This document shows positions 44,277-55,527 of a stretch of 64,000 bases of DNA, piece by piece. A program made the position numbers and the translations under genes. The notes beneath the pieces were generated by a model, which worked only from the letters and a program-made list of their open reading frames with translations, was not told the DNA's origin and did not search any database. Within the stretch, counting starts at the first letter, position 1. Every line of letters begins with the position of its first letter. The stretch is from assembly GCA_004380135.1 (NCBI GenBank), contig QXCR01000034.1:1-64000 (forward strand), written 5' to 3'. The stretch comes from Stemphylium vesicarium (taxonomy: Eukaryota > Ascomycota > Dothideomycetes > Pleosporales > Pleosporaceae).

Positions 44277-45711
44277 ATGTATCTGCCTCACCTGCTCTCG
44301 TTACCACCGGCCATCATCGCCCTCTGCGCGACTTCAGCTGTTTCCGCCGCCGAACCCGGGTCGCAATGGCCGCACAATGTACCGCGGCACCTCAAGTACT
44401 TCCCCGAAGATGAAGTGCATGCGAAGCGCGGGTTGAGCGTGAAGCAGCGGTTACAGCATGAGAAGCCGATTGGAGTGAAGAAGATGAGCCTGGACGAGGG
44501 GGAGATGTTTATGCTGGACAATTGGATATTCGACGACTCCTCCAACAACGAATTGAACAACATCACAGCACGGGCTCTCTCGCCTTTACGGCCCCTGGCG
44601 CAGTCAGACTGGCTAGCGCGCATGCACGTCAGAGACGTCTTGCTGAAGCGCCAATTTCAGTGTCCGGACGGAACAAGGAGCTGCGAAGGGATTGGCGCGC
44701 CGGATGTATGCTGCGGCACAGGCAGCAATTGTATAACCATCTCTGGCAGCTCGGACGCTGGGGACGTGGGATGCTGCCCCGAAGGGCAAAATTGCGCTGG
44801 AAGTGTGAGCTGCGATGAGGCGAGCGGATATACAAGCTGCCCCGGGTCGTCGAACGGAGGATGCTGTCTCCCCGGCTTCAAGTGCCAGGGCGTAGGCTGT
44901 AAGTCCCCTCCCCAACTCCAAGATACATACACAGAGGGAAAAAAGATGCTAACTTTGTCGCAAAGGTGTCTTTGAAGGTACTTCCACAACTTACATTCAA
45001 CCCTCATCCTCCTCGTCTACCTCTACTTCGACCTCGGCCACAGCCTCCGCCGCTCCAATAACAACATCCTCAACTCCCAGCACAACCCCCGAACCAATCC
45101 CGTCCTCCAGTTCCGCATACACATGCTCCACAGGCTGGTTCTCCTGCCCCGTCTCCCTCGGCGGCGGCTGCTGCATGAACGGCCGCACCTGCGCAACAGG
45201 CGCCTCGTGTCTCGGCGACTCAGACGAAGGAACAAGCACGCGCGCTCCCGACGCCCCCGTCCGTCCTACCAGCGGCACCGCAACCACAACCACAACCGGC
45301 GGTGGCGCTATCCCCAGCGACGACGTCTGTCCCGCCGGCTTCTACGTCTGCAGCGCGTACTATCCCTCGGGCTGCTGCCGCGTTGGCCGCGATTGCCAGA
45401 CCACCGGATCGTCGTGTGCGCTGCCCACGGGGACGGTGGTGGACACTAATGGCGTTGTTGTTGTTGCGCCTACGACCGCGGGGGGCAGTTGCCCTAGTGC
45501 GTGGTTTAGTTGTGCTGCGGATCAAGGGGGTGATTGTTGTCCCCAGGGTTTTGCGTGTGGGCAGCAGTCTTGTACGGCCACGGCGAGTGGACAGACTGGG
45601 GTTGAGGAGAAGGTGCAGCCCAGTAGCCAGGCGAGTTTTTTGTCGGCGGTTGAGGTGTGGGGGATGGCGGGTTTGGCGGGCTTGGTTGGGGTCGCTATGG
45701 TTGTTTTGTGA
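44277..45711 (+). CDS. Cysteine-rich GPI-anchored cell-surface protein
   Basis: Two exons, 44277-44898 and 44966-45711, give 455 residues. A signal peptide (MYLPHLLSLPPAIIALCATSAVSA) starts the protein and a hydrophobic GPI-addition tail (GMAGLAGLVGVAMVV) ends it. Between them at least four cysteine modules repeat the pattern C-x5-7-C-x6-9-CC-x5-C-x5-6-C, for example CPSAWFSCAADQGGDCCPQG and CPAGFYVCSAYYPSGCCRVG. Ser/Thr-rich linkers, likely O-mannosylated, separate them. The intron begins after GVG with GTAAGT and ends CAAAG. The start at 44277 is chosen over an upstream in-frame TTG because it opens the signal peptide. Function unknown; such proteins sit in the fungal wall or membrane and may mask or bind polysaccharide. 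Confidence 0.85.
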
Positions 45712-45916
45712 TTGATGGCGGTATTGATAGATGATTATGATGACGCTGCGTTATGAAGCGTAGCTTTTTGTACATATTTCTAGACATCAATAACATGCAC
45801 GAGCAGAAAGAAGTTTTCCAAGTCATAACGTGAGAAATCATCATGATATTGCAACAGTGCCACCATCAAATACCCAACCAACAAAGAGTCTTCTTCTCTC
45901 CCATCTTCAAACACCC

Positions 45917-48088
45917 TTAAAGCTTATAACTCCCAGCACCCCTCCTAACCTCATCCCTAACCTCCTTACCCTCAACATCAGTAAGCACACCCTTGCGCCC
46001 AATAACCTGTACACCACCCTTCTTCAAATCACCCAGCAACTGCTTCTTCTCACCCCTGTTCCTCTCCTTGCCCTCCCCAGTCTTCTTCGTCGTTGTCTCC
46101 TTGGGCTTGCTAAGACCCGCCTTCTTAGCAGCCTCCTTGGCGCGTCGCCGCCTCGACATCTTCTCCTCGCGCGACATCTCGTCCCGGGCGACGGGCATAC
46201 CGCTCTTGGTAACAATCTCGGCCTTGTTACCCGTCTCGTCGCCGGGCTTGTAGACTTCCTGTGGCGCAAGCATGCTTGCGCTGGCGACCTCGCCGCCGGC
46301 CGTGGGACGCGCATCTTCCATTTCGATGGCGGGGGCATCGGTGCGGATCTCGAGGTTGGGGGCTGCGGGCTTGGGCTTGAAGTGCGAGGAGCTGAGGGAA
46401 TCGAGTTTAGCGGATACGCTCTTCCACAGGGCGGAAATCTCGTCGTGTTCCTTTTTCAGCTTTTCGTCCTTGGCTTCGACGAAGTTGGGGTCGGTGGCCC
46501 GGAGGTGCTCTTCTTCGTAGATTTCAGCGAGACCTTTGCCGGATTTCGTGTCCTCTATCTCGACACGGCCTCGGCGGGGGCCGGTTGCGAGGTCGTCTGG
46601 TCGTCGGCGGTGGATCTCGTCGAATTCACCAGATAGGATGCGGCGCTTGATGAGGGCTTCGATGTCTTCGGAGGTTTCCTGCGTCACCATCGGGACGGGC
46701 TTGCCGGCTCGCTCAAACTCTAGGTTCTCTTCGAGAAGGGAGTTTTGTGGTCGGTCGGCTGCGCGTGCCTCACCAGACAACTGCCATTCCCGTTTTGCGA
46801 CGTTGGCTGCTTCTAGTTTCCGAATCTCTTCTGCTATCTTGGCTTGCCTGCGCTCGTGTGTTGATCGTCTTGACTTGGGGTCTGCGGGGTCTACGTCGGA
46901 GAGATCGCCCTCGCTTTCTACGTCGTCGTCGTCTTCGAAAAGATCTCTGTGTACCCTGGCCATAGTGCCTTCTACGTCCTCTTCGACCTCCTTTTCTTGC
47001 TCTGCCTGCTTCTCGGGGAAGTTGTGGGGATTCGGCCGCCCCTTCTTCTTGCTGTTCTTGTTCTTGCTGGCTTTTTGGGCGGGAGGCGCGAAGAAGTCCT
47101 TGTACATGACGTTGTTGGCATTCATGCCGTCGTCGAGACCGTCTAGGTCACCCTCCTCAATATCATCCTCGTCGCCGCTGTCGCCTTCTGGGGCGTTCAG
47201 ATCTACATTGCCGAAAGTTGGTCCACCCTCGTCGGATTCGTCGTCGGATGCGTCCCCTGAGAAACCATTGGCCTTGGCCTTGGCACCCTCTTCCATGGGA
47301 TCCGCTTCCCAATTTATCTCGTCATCGTCGCTGTCGGCGCCTTCTCCTCTCTGGTCCTGCTGCTCTAGGAAGTCGGTCTGCTTGTTGAAGTCGTCTATAG
47401 AGAAGAAGCCGTCGTTGAGACCATTGGGATCGGGTTGGTAGGTTTCGGCGGGCTCCTCCGATGCGTCGTCGGAGAAGATGCCCTCTTCGCCGTCTTCCAT
47501 GTCAACATCTTCATCGTCGTCCAAGCCGTCCTCATCCGGCTCCGCGTCCTCATCGTCGTCCACACCGTCGTATTCCCAGTCCACGCCCTCCTCGCCAATT
47601 TCGGACTCGGTGTGGTACTCTTCCGCCTCTTCCACGTCCTCGTCTTCGCTGTCGAGCACTGGAACGACACCATCTTGCTCTGGTAGCGAAAGCTCGATTT
47701 CCTCGGCCGCCGCCTCAACAATTTTGCGCGTCTGCTCGAAGACCTGGTTCACTCCAAAGCCATCAACATGCACCTTCTTCAGGTGTAGCACGTTGATATC
47801 ATCATCGTAGCCTCCACCCCGCTTCCGCTTCTTGCGCAGATCTTGCTGTCGTTTCGATTGCGATTCGCTCACACCAGCAGCGACGGGGTCCAGAAATCTC
47901 TTTGCGGCTGCAAGGAAAGAAGCATTGAGCTGAGGCGTGGGCTGCAGGAAGGCAAGCGGGTTCGCGAGCAGACTGGCAGGCGCAGTCGCAGCGGCGGGTG
48001 GAAGCTCCATTGGGGGCGGGGGTGCCGAGCCGAGTGAGAGGGTATGCGAGGAAATGGACGTGTCGGGCGAGAAGGAAGGCTGCGCCAT
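45917..48088 (-). CDS. MPP10: U3 snoRNP protein Mpp10
   Basis: A single exon of 723 residues. Acidic blocks dominate residues 130-380 (EDGEEGIFSDDASEEP). The Mpp10 core follows: MYKDFFAPP, HERRQAKIAEEIRKLEAANV, KREWQLSGEARAADRPQNSL, FERAGKPVPMVTQE, GLAEIYEEEHLRATDPN, and LDSLSSSHFKPKP with LAPQEVYKPGDE. Mpp10 scaffolds Imp3 and Imp4 in the small-subunit processome and is needed for 18S rRNA maturation in the nucleolus. The basic tail (SRRRRAKEAAKKAG) is typical. I take Met at 48088 (A at -3, G at +4) rather than the in-frame Met at 48175, whose context is poorer. Confidence 0.93.
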   Translation of the reverse strand: MAQPSFSPDTSISSHTLSLGSAPPPPMELPPAAATAPASLLANPLAFLQPTPQLNASFLAAAKRFLDPVAAGVSESQSKRQQDLRKKRKRGGGYDDDINVLHLKKVHVDGFGVNQVFEQTRKIVEAAAEEIELSLPEQDGVVPVLDSEDEDVEEAEEYHTESEIGEEGVDWEYDGVDDDEDAEPDEDGLDDDEDVDMEDGEEGIFSDDASEEPAETYQPDPNGLNDGFFSIDDFNKQTDFLEQQDQRGEGADSDDDEINWEADPMEEGAKAKANGFSGDASDDESDEGGPTFGNVDLNAPEGDSGDEDDIEEGDLDGLDDGMNANNVMYKDFFAPPAQKASKNKNSKKKGRPNPHNFPEKQAEQEKEVEEDVEGTMARVHRDLFEDDDDVESEGDLSDVDPADPKSRRSTHERRQAKIAEEIRKLEAANVAKREWQLSGEARAADRPQNSLLEENLEFERAGKPVPMVTQETSEDIEALIKRRILSGEFDEIHRRRPDDLATGPRRGRVEIEDTKSGKGLAEIYEEEHLRATDPNFVEAKDEKLKKEHDEISALWKSVSAKLDSLSSSHFKPKPAAPNLEIRTDAPAIEMEDARPTAGGEVASASMLAPQEVYKPGDETGNKAEIVTKSGMPVARDEMSREEKMSRRRRAKEAAKKAGLSKPKETTTKKTGEGKERNRGEKKQLLGDLKKGGVQVIGRKGVLTDVEGKEVRDEVRRGAGSYKL

Positions 48089-48437
48089 CCTATTATTTCT
48101 TCTGTCGTCGTTCAAGGGCGAGTGCTTGGGGCAAAAAGGCGCAGTTTGCATGCGCTGAAGTTCGCGCGACGGCATTCGAACTTTTTTGGTGGAGAAGGTG
48201 GTCCTAGCGTGCGTTAGCTCAACCGCCGCCTCGTCTGCCCATCACTTGCATCCTTTCTTGGAATATCACGACGATCTTTTGTATTTTTGAAATTGGGGAA
48301 CTGAAAATTCTGGGCTCTTTCGATCGTTCACATTCTGTTGTCTAGTACAGGGCTAATCCGTGTCGGATAGGGAGGTCTCGGGCTCTGTAGTATTCGACAC
48401 GAGCCCGGTGCTCTTCATGTTTCCTAGGCCACTTTTC
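48089..48437. other. Mpp10 upstream region
   Basis: 349 bases between the Mpp10 start and the end of the next minus-strand gene. Besides the Mpp10 promoter and perhaps its 5' leader, nothing is recognised. Confidence 0.4.
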
Positions 48438-49623
48438 TTAATCTCCACCATCACTTTCAGGCTCATCTGAGTCGAGTTCAACAGGCTCTCTTTTTTCACC
48501 CCAGCCCAGCAATGCGTGCCTCAAGCCCCATCGCTTTCTCAATGCCATGCGAACCTCATCCGCTTCCGTTGGGCCGTCCCAGACGTCTTTATACGACTTG
48601 AAAAACCAACATATACTTGCCTAAGGATCGGCCTTTTCCTAGACATCATGTGAACTTTGGAAATCTTGATAGATAAGCAGTCATATCTTTTCCCACTCCT
48701 CAGCGCTTAGCGTGAAAAAGTCCGTTGGTGAGTCTATCAGAACTTCGCCATTCTCGCCCCAGCGGGTAAGCTGTCGATCGCACACTGGCCAAGATCGCGC
48801 CGCGCAGTTGAATTGGTGCACTGAGACTCTCCCGCCTCTGTGTAATAGATGGTGTACAGGCCGTCGCAGCGCTTCGAGAATGTCAAGCATATGGCATTGT
48901 CTGCCGGAAGTCTTGAATGGCGTTTCGAGATCCGTTATGAGATGCATGGTGACGTTCACCTAGTCTCCTTTTGCTAGTTGGCAGAGAGACTGCAAATTTT
49001 CCCATAAACTTGGGAGGTCGTCGTTCCAATCAATTTCGTATGGGACCTCCATAATAACAGTCAAGTTCCTGATGTAGTTGTACGGCATAACCCCGCTTTT
49101 CGTCGCCGACCAAACGAACGCATCCAACCTCCCCCATCCACAGACGAGGAAATGATTGATGGTGTAGTATGTTTCATTCATCTCCCTTACCATGTCTTGT
49201 CCCATATATAAGGGGTCGAAGAAGAAATGACCGGGCGGAATGTCGTCCGTCGTCCAAGATCCGTCCGGGTGGTCATATTCATAGCCTGCGGCTTCTGCCG
49301 CAGACCGCAACATCGCTCCGACGCGTAGCATGTTGCCGTGCTCGGCGGAATACACCAAGTCAGAGTACACTATGTCATGGATCTCGCGGGGAAACCGATT
49401 GTAAAACGCCATCGTGAACTGGCGACATTCAGCCGCCGCCTTTTCGATAGCTAAGCGCTTTCGCTCTTCATTCATACTTTGTACAACAGTTGGTAGTTGT
49501 TATGTTCTGACACAGGCTATTAACATACCGTGCCATGCGCTTCTCATCGGAGGTTTTAGGGGGTTGTTCACCCTTGGACTCGCTCACGCTGTCACACGCT
49601 ACCTCAGAATTCGATTCTGACAT
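48438..49623 (-). pseudogene. Uncharacterised fungal family gene, copy 1, with premature stop
   Basis: Exon 1 (49623-49529) encodes MSESNSEVACDSVSESKGEQ and is joined by GTATGT/CAAAG to exon 2 (from 49476), which runs open to TAG at 48962-48960. The same frame continues as VNVTMHLITDLETP and then LDILEALRRPVHHLLHRG, aligning with copy 2 at 50082-51235. The stop is therefore internal, and CAG-to-TAG would explain it. Homology extends further to an acidic tail (VELDSDEPESDGGD) ending at 48438. A last intron in 48620-48690 is required and its borders are uncertain. Shared features with copy 2 are RFPREIHDIVY, YIRNLTVI and the LDILEAL helix. I cannot name the family. If the stop is genuine the product is 203 residues long. 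Confidence 0.55.
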
Positions 49624-50081
49624 GATCAATTGTATTCAGCAGGATGCAGCTGAATGCTGTAAGATAGGGATGATGAAGAGTAACTAAATTGGTGCTAGGA
49701 GCCAGCCTGTAAACAGACGTTAGATGATGTTGCGGAGAGAGCCCCGCACAAGATAAGCGGGGTTTGGCTAGAGCCATGCTGCAACGCCTTCTGCGAAGAA
49801 AAGATAGCCCGTAATCTCAATAAACATCATCAAGGTATCATCACCGGCCATCAGAATTGTCGAGCCCCTCGAACACGTCTGAGAATACTCAACGCTTCTC
49901 AGGAATCGCTTGGAATCCCTAATTACTTTGGCGCGCTAGCTTACACTAACGATGCTCGAGGGGTCGGTATTCATCAATCGGGGGTGAAAAATATTGCTGG
50001 TCCCATGAAATAATCGAAGAAGCTAACGATTGGCATTCGCATTCGCATGGTCGTCGCATAGATCGGTTGTTGTTCTTCCAC
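49624..50081. other. Intergenic between the two related genes
   Basis: Promoter of copy 1 and 3' region of copy 2. No additional coding potential is seen. Confidence 0.4.
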
Positions 50082-51235
50082 TTATCCTTCAAACTCGCCA
50101 TCGTCATCTTCCTCAGAATCAGGCCGGGCCTCGAAACCACCTTCCTCTCCATCGTTGTATTCATCATAATCAGGTATATTCCAACAATGACACGGGCTCT
50201 CAATATTGTCTAGTGCGTCTTATTGACCCCAGCGCGTGCGAAGATGGTGATTCATTTCTTCTTTAAACTTCTCCGTGATGTTCGTAGGTTCCATCAGCTC
50301 AGGATCCATGTCCCAGTAAATCTAATGCTCAGACGGACTGATCGCTCCAATATCACGCACATCCTATGAAAACGTGAGTACCTTGCGCCTTCATGAATTT
50401 TGGACACAACAAACCTTGAGTACCCCCTCGGGTGATGCATTGAAGAAATTGTATTTATTGTTTTCCATACGACGCTTGCTATCATTGAAGCATCTAAGGT
50501 AGCGTTCGTCCTCGTTGAAATGTTTGAGCACCACTGTAGCTCCATTGCGTAACAAGGAGTAGAAAGGCAGCCTGAAAGCTTCCAGAATATTGAGTATGCG
50601 AGCCTGATCCATGGGATCGTATAGCTGGAACTCAGTACTAATGCGGATCTCCAACTGCAGAAGATCTTGGCGCTCAATCTACATCAAAAAAAATATGTCG
50701 CGCCTCACTTGAGAGAACTCCTCTTCTAGACGAAGACTTAATACCCAGTCTGAGATGCCGGTGAGTATGGTCATTTTCCGAATAAACTTGGCTGGATTGA
50801 CTCCAATGTTGAAGGGATCGCCCTTGATGAGACCTGGGATATGGTATTCCTTAACAAAATGGAAAAGGTTCTTGGAATAGTATACCTCTGCTTTCTCCTT
50901 TGCAGCATCTATTCCGACAAAGGCTGGATTCATACAGTAAGAGTGTGGTTGCATGTCCTCGCTCTCGCCATATGACCACCTAGAGTTGACATAACCGATC
51001 TGTGTAGAGTATTTGCCAGCGCACGCAAGCTGCCAGTAGATGAAGTCCCGAGTTTCCCGTGGGAGCCTCTCCTGTATTTGGTCTGCGAGTTCGGGGCATT
51101 CTTTTTTGGCTGTCCTGATCGCGTTGATGACTTGACGGAAGCCAGGGCTGCACGCGTGTGTTAGCGCATCAACGCGACTGAATCCGCTGCAATGAGTGCT
51201 TACGACGATGTGGTCGCGTCTGAATGTTTAGCCAT
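50082..51235 (-). pseudogene. Uncharacterised fungal family gene, copy 2, interrupted
   Basis: Exon 1 (51235-51204) encodes MAKHSDATTSS and joins exon 2 (from 51147) in phase. Exon 2 reads RLPRETRDFIYWQLA, later FIRKMTIL, then LNILEAFRLPFYSLL, matching copy 1. The frame meets TAG at 50681-50679. This TAG is the last three bases of a 30-base GTGAGG...GTAG segment, which is absent from copy 1 when the two proteins are aligned by eye. An intron at 50414-50322 joins VLK to IYWDMDPELMEP. A TAA at 50222-50220 then cuts off an acidic tail (EARPDSEEDDDGEFEG) that otherwise ends at TAA 50084-50082. CAA-to-TAA would explain that stop. The function is unknown; the copy may be dead or encode a shortened protein. 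Confidence 0.55.
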
Positions 51236-53197
51236 GATCTCAGACTTCAATTCCGGGGGGAAAAAATACTCGCCGAACAATGGCTGCCTCCTAAGGTGTT
51301 AGTGGGCGAGCTCAATAATAAGTTGGAAAATGCGCGTCAGCTCGGTACAGGTGAATGACGTGCCGTCACGATCTGACACCGTCAGTGCTTCGTAGCGCAT
51401 CTCATCATCTCACGCACCCTCGAGCCACAAGACGCTGCAGCCAGTCCGGAGGGCGACCACAAAGCTCGCTACCGTAAACCTCGAGTTCGCGACTTCGTAC
51501 TAAGCGATGTCTTCTTTGCTTCTGTGATCTGGATTCGCGACCATGAGGTGGGGGCCAAGGCGGGCGACGGGGTAATCGGTGCGTCTCAGCTTCACAACGT
51601 TCAGACACCGTCCACACGGAACCGGGTTGCTTCTACGATGCTTTCCCTTCGGCCTGAAGATTTAAACGACTGAGATGCGCTTCTTTCCTACCTGACAAGG
51701 GCACGGCGACGTTGCGCCACCCTGGACTCTGTGACGGCGCAGCCCCAGTCTATACAGCATGCTTTCGCAGACACCCCCGATCGTTTGGCGAGAATCTGGT
51801 CTCGATTTATGATGAGCCTGGGCGGAAATGCGCCGCCGTGCAGAATCTGTTCAGCAGAGTTCATGCACCCAGTGTGGAAAAGGTCTTAAACAACGAACTT
51901 CACAGAATTGAATCACCACGGCCGCCGATGTCAAAATGAGAGAGAGCCCGCCCAGGCGACAAGACCTGCATGTCTAAAACCGGACGTAACACCCTTTCCT
52001 GCAGTGTAGCGGGTATGATTTCCTGCGGCGGCGACACCTCGGAGAGCAAATAACAACCTAGATTGATACGATAACGCGCGCGGACACCAGAGTCCCCGCC
52101 CGTGAAATCACAAGCATCCGAAGAACTTTGGTTTTTTCAGGCACAAAAAGCAAATCTTACGAAAATGCTGTTACCATCCACGAGGTACATTCGTCAGCCA
52201 CCGAACAACCACGTCATCATTGACTCTTTTCAACGATCAACGGGGACAATAACCGCATACCCTTTTTCTCACCGAGTGGGGGGTCGATGCACTCCAACGG
52301 CCCCAGACGCCTCCATTGCAGCGTTTGAAGGTCATCACACGAGGTACGAGCTCGCCCCAGTCTTCATATCCATCGGCCGCTGTTCCGGTAAGGCTGGGTC
52401 TAAGATTCTGGCTGCGCAATCACTCGAGGTGCCATCACTTCGCTTCCCAAGCTGAGATTGGGATGGCGCGACGATGACCTGAACATCCCGTGGCTTGGCA
52501 TGCGGCTTCTGCCGGTTTGGGCGCACCGCTGAAAGCGCCAAACCCCTGGTCCATCACATATATGCGTGGGATGAATCAAATAGTAAGGCTACCTATGCAC
52601 TCGCTTCTCAGGCACGATAACACATTTATCTGGACTTTAAAGTATCTTTATTATGGCTCAAGATCATAGGATGCCCGAAGCCAAAGGTGCCGATGGTGTC
52701 CTGGCACACGGAGCGCCTCTTATTGCAATTCGGACCAGCGATGTACACATTGGGAGCGGCGACAATTATTAGAGGAAACAATAGCGTATGATTTTCTGGA
52801 GATATCCATCGCTAGCAACACATAGGCCTGTTCACTACGTTATATACTACCTAGATACGTCGAACTGTTATTATGCCAATCGACTCCGTTACAGGCCCAG
52901 CATGGCTCCCTCGGTGCTGCAAAACGTCTAGGGCACTCGCTGGAGACATGCCGGGGTCTTGATCTACCTTTATTGGCTCGTAGATTACATGGAACAAGGC
53001 GGTAGCCACAGCATACCCCTACATGATACATACCTAGTAAAACTCCGTTGACCCAGAAGAGAGGCTGAGAACCTCAGTACCGTTTGATATATCTTACATT
53101 TCGCAAATCTGCAAACTCGGCGCTGGCAATCCGTCCGTCATCGATTGAACGGCTCTCTCAACACACATAGCGACAATTTCTTCGAGCGACACTCACG
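51236..53197. other. 2-kb stretch without clear genes
   Basis: Open frames of up to 117 codons occur (for example 52102-52455 plus) but show no domain, bias or splice structure. No third copy of the neighbouring gene family and no transposon ends were recognised. Confidence 0.45.
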
Positions 53198-54652
53198 ATG
53201 TATCATAATTATTCAAAAGACATGATGATCGGTCTGGCCATCGCATTCGCGATACTACCGACCGCTTTTGTCTGCTTACGCCTATGGGCCAAGCGAATAT
53301 CCAAACGCATTGGATGGGACGATTTTCTCACCCTCGCTGCCCTGGTAAGATAATGCGCGACAAAGCTGTGCGCTGTGAACTTCGCTGACAGACTCATCAC
53401 AGGCGGTCTGTTTGACATGTTGCTTCTTACAACTAGCCAGTTAGTCATCATATGCACATCTATAACGCCCCCTAACGGTATGAACAGCGGCGATACACGG
53501 CTACTTGGGATCTCATCAGCCTCTTGACGAGAAAGGCCGACCGATCATGGACGACCCCGGACTGATCTTTTTCGAGCGGGTAAGTCATCCAGGACCTGAG
53601 CGGCATTCCGAGTTCTGACGCTTCCTCTAGACAAAGTTTGCGCTTAACATGATCTCCATCGTGGGGCTCGGGCTCGTCAAATCGTCAATCTTGATCCTTT
53701 ACAAGAACATATTTGACGTGCGAAAATTCCGCATCGTCGTATACGGTGTGCTTGCATATGTGATAGGCTGGACCGTCAGCTTCACTTTCTCACATCTGTT
53801 CACATGCTACCCTATCACCGTCTTCATCGAGCCGTACTACGGGAACAGCTGTGTTCAAACTGTGCCCATGTTCTTGGCATTACTTGTGAGTCGCTCACTT
53901 TCGTCGATCTGACCCCCTCGAGTGAAGAGCTCAGATGGGCTGGGTCTGAATCCACGAGTCTGCGACGCATGCTGACCACTTCAACAGTACACCGACGTTT
54001 TCGCAGATCTTGTGATCCTCATCCTCCCTATTCCCATGGTGCTGAGTGTGAGAATGGAAGGGAGGAAGAAGCTAGCCGTCATCATCATGCTTTCATTGGG
54101 TGCTGCGTAAGCCATTGACTTCCCGAACCCTAGCACGACATCGCTGACAATACAGCGTATGCGCCATCAGTATCACACGAGTCGTAGCGACATACTCCAT
54201 TGCAGAGGAGTATATCAAGCATCCCGACGATGTCATCTACTACACAGCGCCTGTTTTCTTCTGGACGAACATCGAACTATCCCTGGGTCTCGTGTGCGCA
54301 TGCCTGCCCACTCTACGACCAATCTGGTTCTACTTCTACCCGAGAGAAGCAACTCAAACTGGCTCAAGCTACGGATACGGGTCCTCGGGGCGTGGTTTTG
54401 GGTCATCGGCATTGCACGGCACCACGAAAAGCAGTGCGTTTAGTGGCAAGCCGGCGCGCAAACCATACCAGGAAATTGATGAGATTGGTACGTAATCTCT
54501 CGACACAAGATGTGAAGAAGAAATCACACTAATCTGGCCCAGAGCTTACAGCCCGATCCGAGCACGCCCCTCCCACGCCGCCGGAAGATGCTTCTGCCAT
54601 AAGCAGACCCGGCATCACAAAGGAAGTTACGATTCATCAAACCCTGGGATGA
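53198..54652 (+). CDS. Seven-TM rhodopsin-domain (PTH11-like) membrane protein
   Basis: Seven exons: 53198-53344, 53403-53439, 53488-53579, 53631-53885, 53988-54106, 54156-54487 and 54543-54652. They encode 363 residues. The order of elements is typical of the fungal rhodopsin-domain family: LRLWAKRISKRIGWDDFLTL after helix 1, KFALNMISIVGLGLVKSSILILY, CVQTVPMFLALL, YTDVFADLVILILPIPMVLSV, and TAPVFFWTNIELSLGLVCACLPTLRPI. There is no N-terminal CFEM domain. The C-terminal tail is Gly/Ser-rich and polar. Family members include Magnaporthe Pth11, a surface sensor, but most are uncharacterised. The 37-base exon 2 is supported by phase agreement on both sides. Confidence 0.88.
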
Positions 54653-55527
54653 TAAGCCCCACGCGGGAACTCTGTACAAGTGTACCTAGTCATAGTTCTC
54701 GGGACAGCGAAGTTAGCGCATCGAGTCTTGCAATAATATCTGGGTACAACTGGCCTACGCTCCGGACTAATTACTGCTGGTGAGTCTACTCCGAGACATG
54801 ATAGATGCGTAAAAAGATGATTGGAAGATGAGATTCCAGCGTTGTGGTTCCCTCGGTCTTTTGAACAAGCCACCTGCTGGTCAGTGCCAAGTTCATCGGT
54901 GGTACTTTTGTCTTGCATGCCACCGACAGCACGTTCCGAAAAACTACCCTGTTCCTGCATCGATGTAACGTCGGCTTTTTTTTTCCTCCTCCAAATTCCT
55001 TGCAGCACCAAGAGCGTGGGTACAATGCATCACCCCCGGTAGCACCTACAAATAGTGAGACGAGACAAGGATGATGTCAAACGCCTGGCTCTTTCCCCAG
55101 ACCATTGGTGGGGTTGCGAGCGGCGTATATGCGCGGGGGTGCTACGGCATTGTGGGTGGGGGTACCGTACCGGGAGCGGCTCGCAAGAACCCGTCAAAAG
55201 GACGACAAACCCAATGCGGCTACACCCGCGGATATCGGAACGATTCTAAACGAGTACAACATCACGCACCCTTGTCTTAGACACCGGCCTTCAGTTCCCG
55301 CTTCTAGACACACAGCCCACACTCTCGACATGCACCCACTATTAGCGATATCTCTGTCGTCGCGACTCATTTGATGCGGAGCGGCAATTTCGTCGCCTTG
55401 TGCTAGTGAACACTGGCCCAGGCAGTGCATGTACGACATGCACTGTGCCGAGAAGGTTCAATGTCAATTAAAAGCCCCTTGAGCCGCCAGCCATGGACTC
55501 GGTACCGCCAACCTTATTCTTACTATC
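54653..55527. other. Intergenic
   Basis: 875 bases covering the 3' end of the rhodopsin-domain gene and the promoter of the FAD oxidase. A T run (GCTTTTTTTTTCC) lies near 54974-54986. No gene was recognised. Confidence 0.45.

Noticed and set aside
45830..46636. 268-codon plus-strand open frame opposite Mpp10
   Set aside because: It is a shadow of the strongly biased, acidic and lysine-rich Mpp10 gene on the other strand.
46536..47441. 301-codon Ser-rich plus-strand frame opposite Mpp10
   Set aside because: Antisense translation of GAA/GAC-rich codons gives poly-Ser; the Mpp10 motifs on the minus strand are clear.
50321..50327. In-frame TAG at 50324-50322 in copy 2 first read as a third nonsense codon
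   Set aside because: CATTAG fits better as the acceptor of an intron starting at 50414, because it joins VLK to IYWDMD in phase and matches copy 1.
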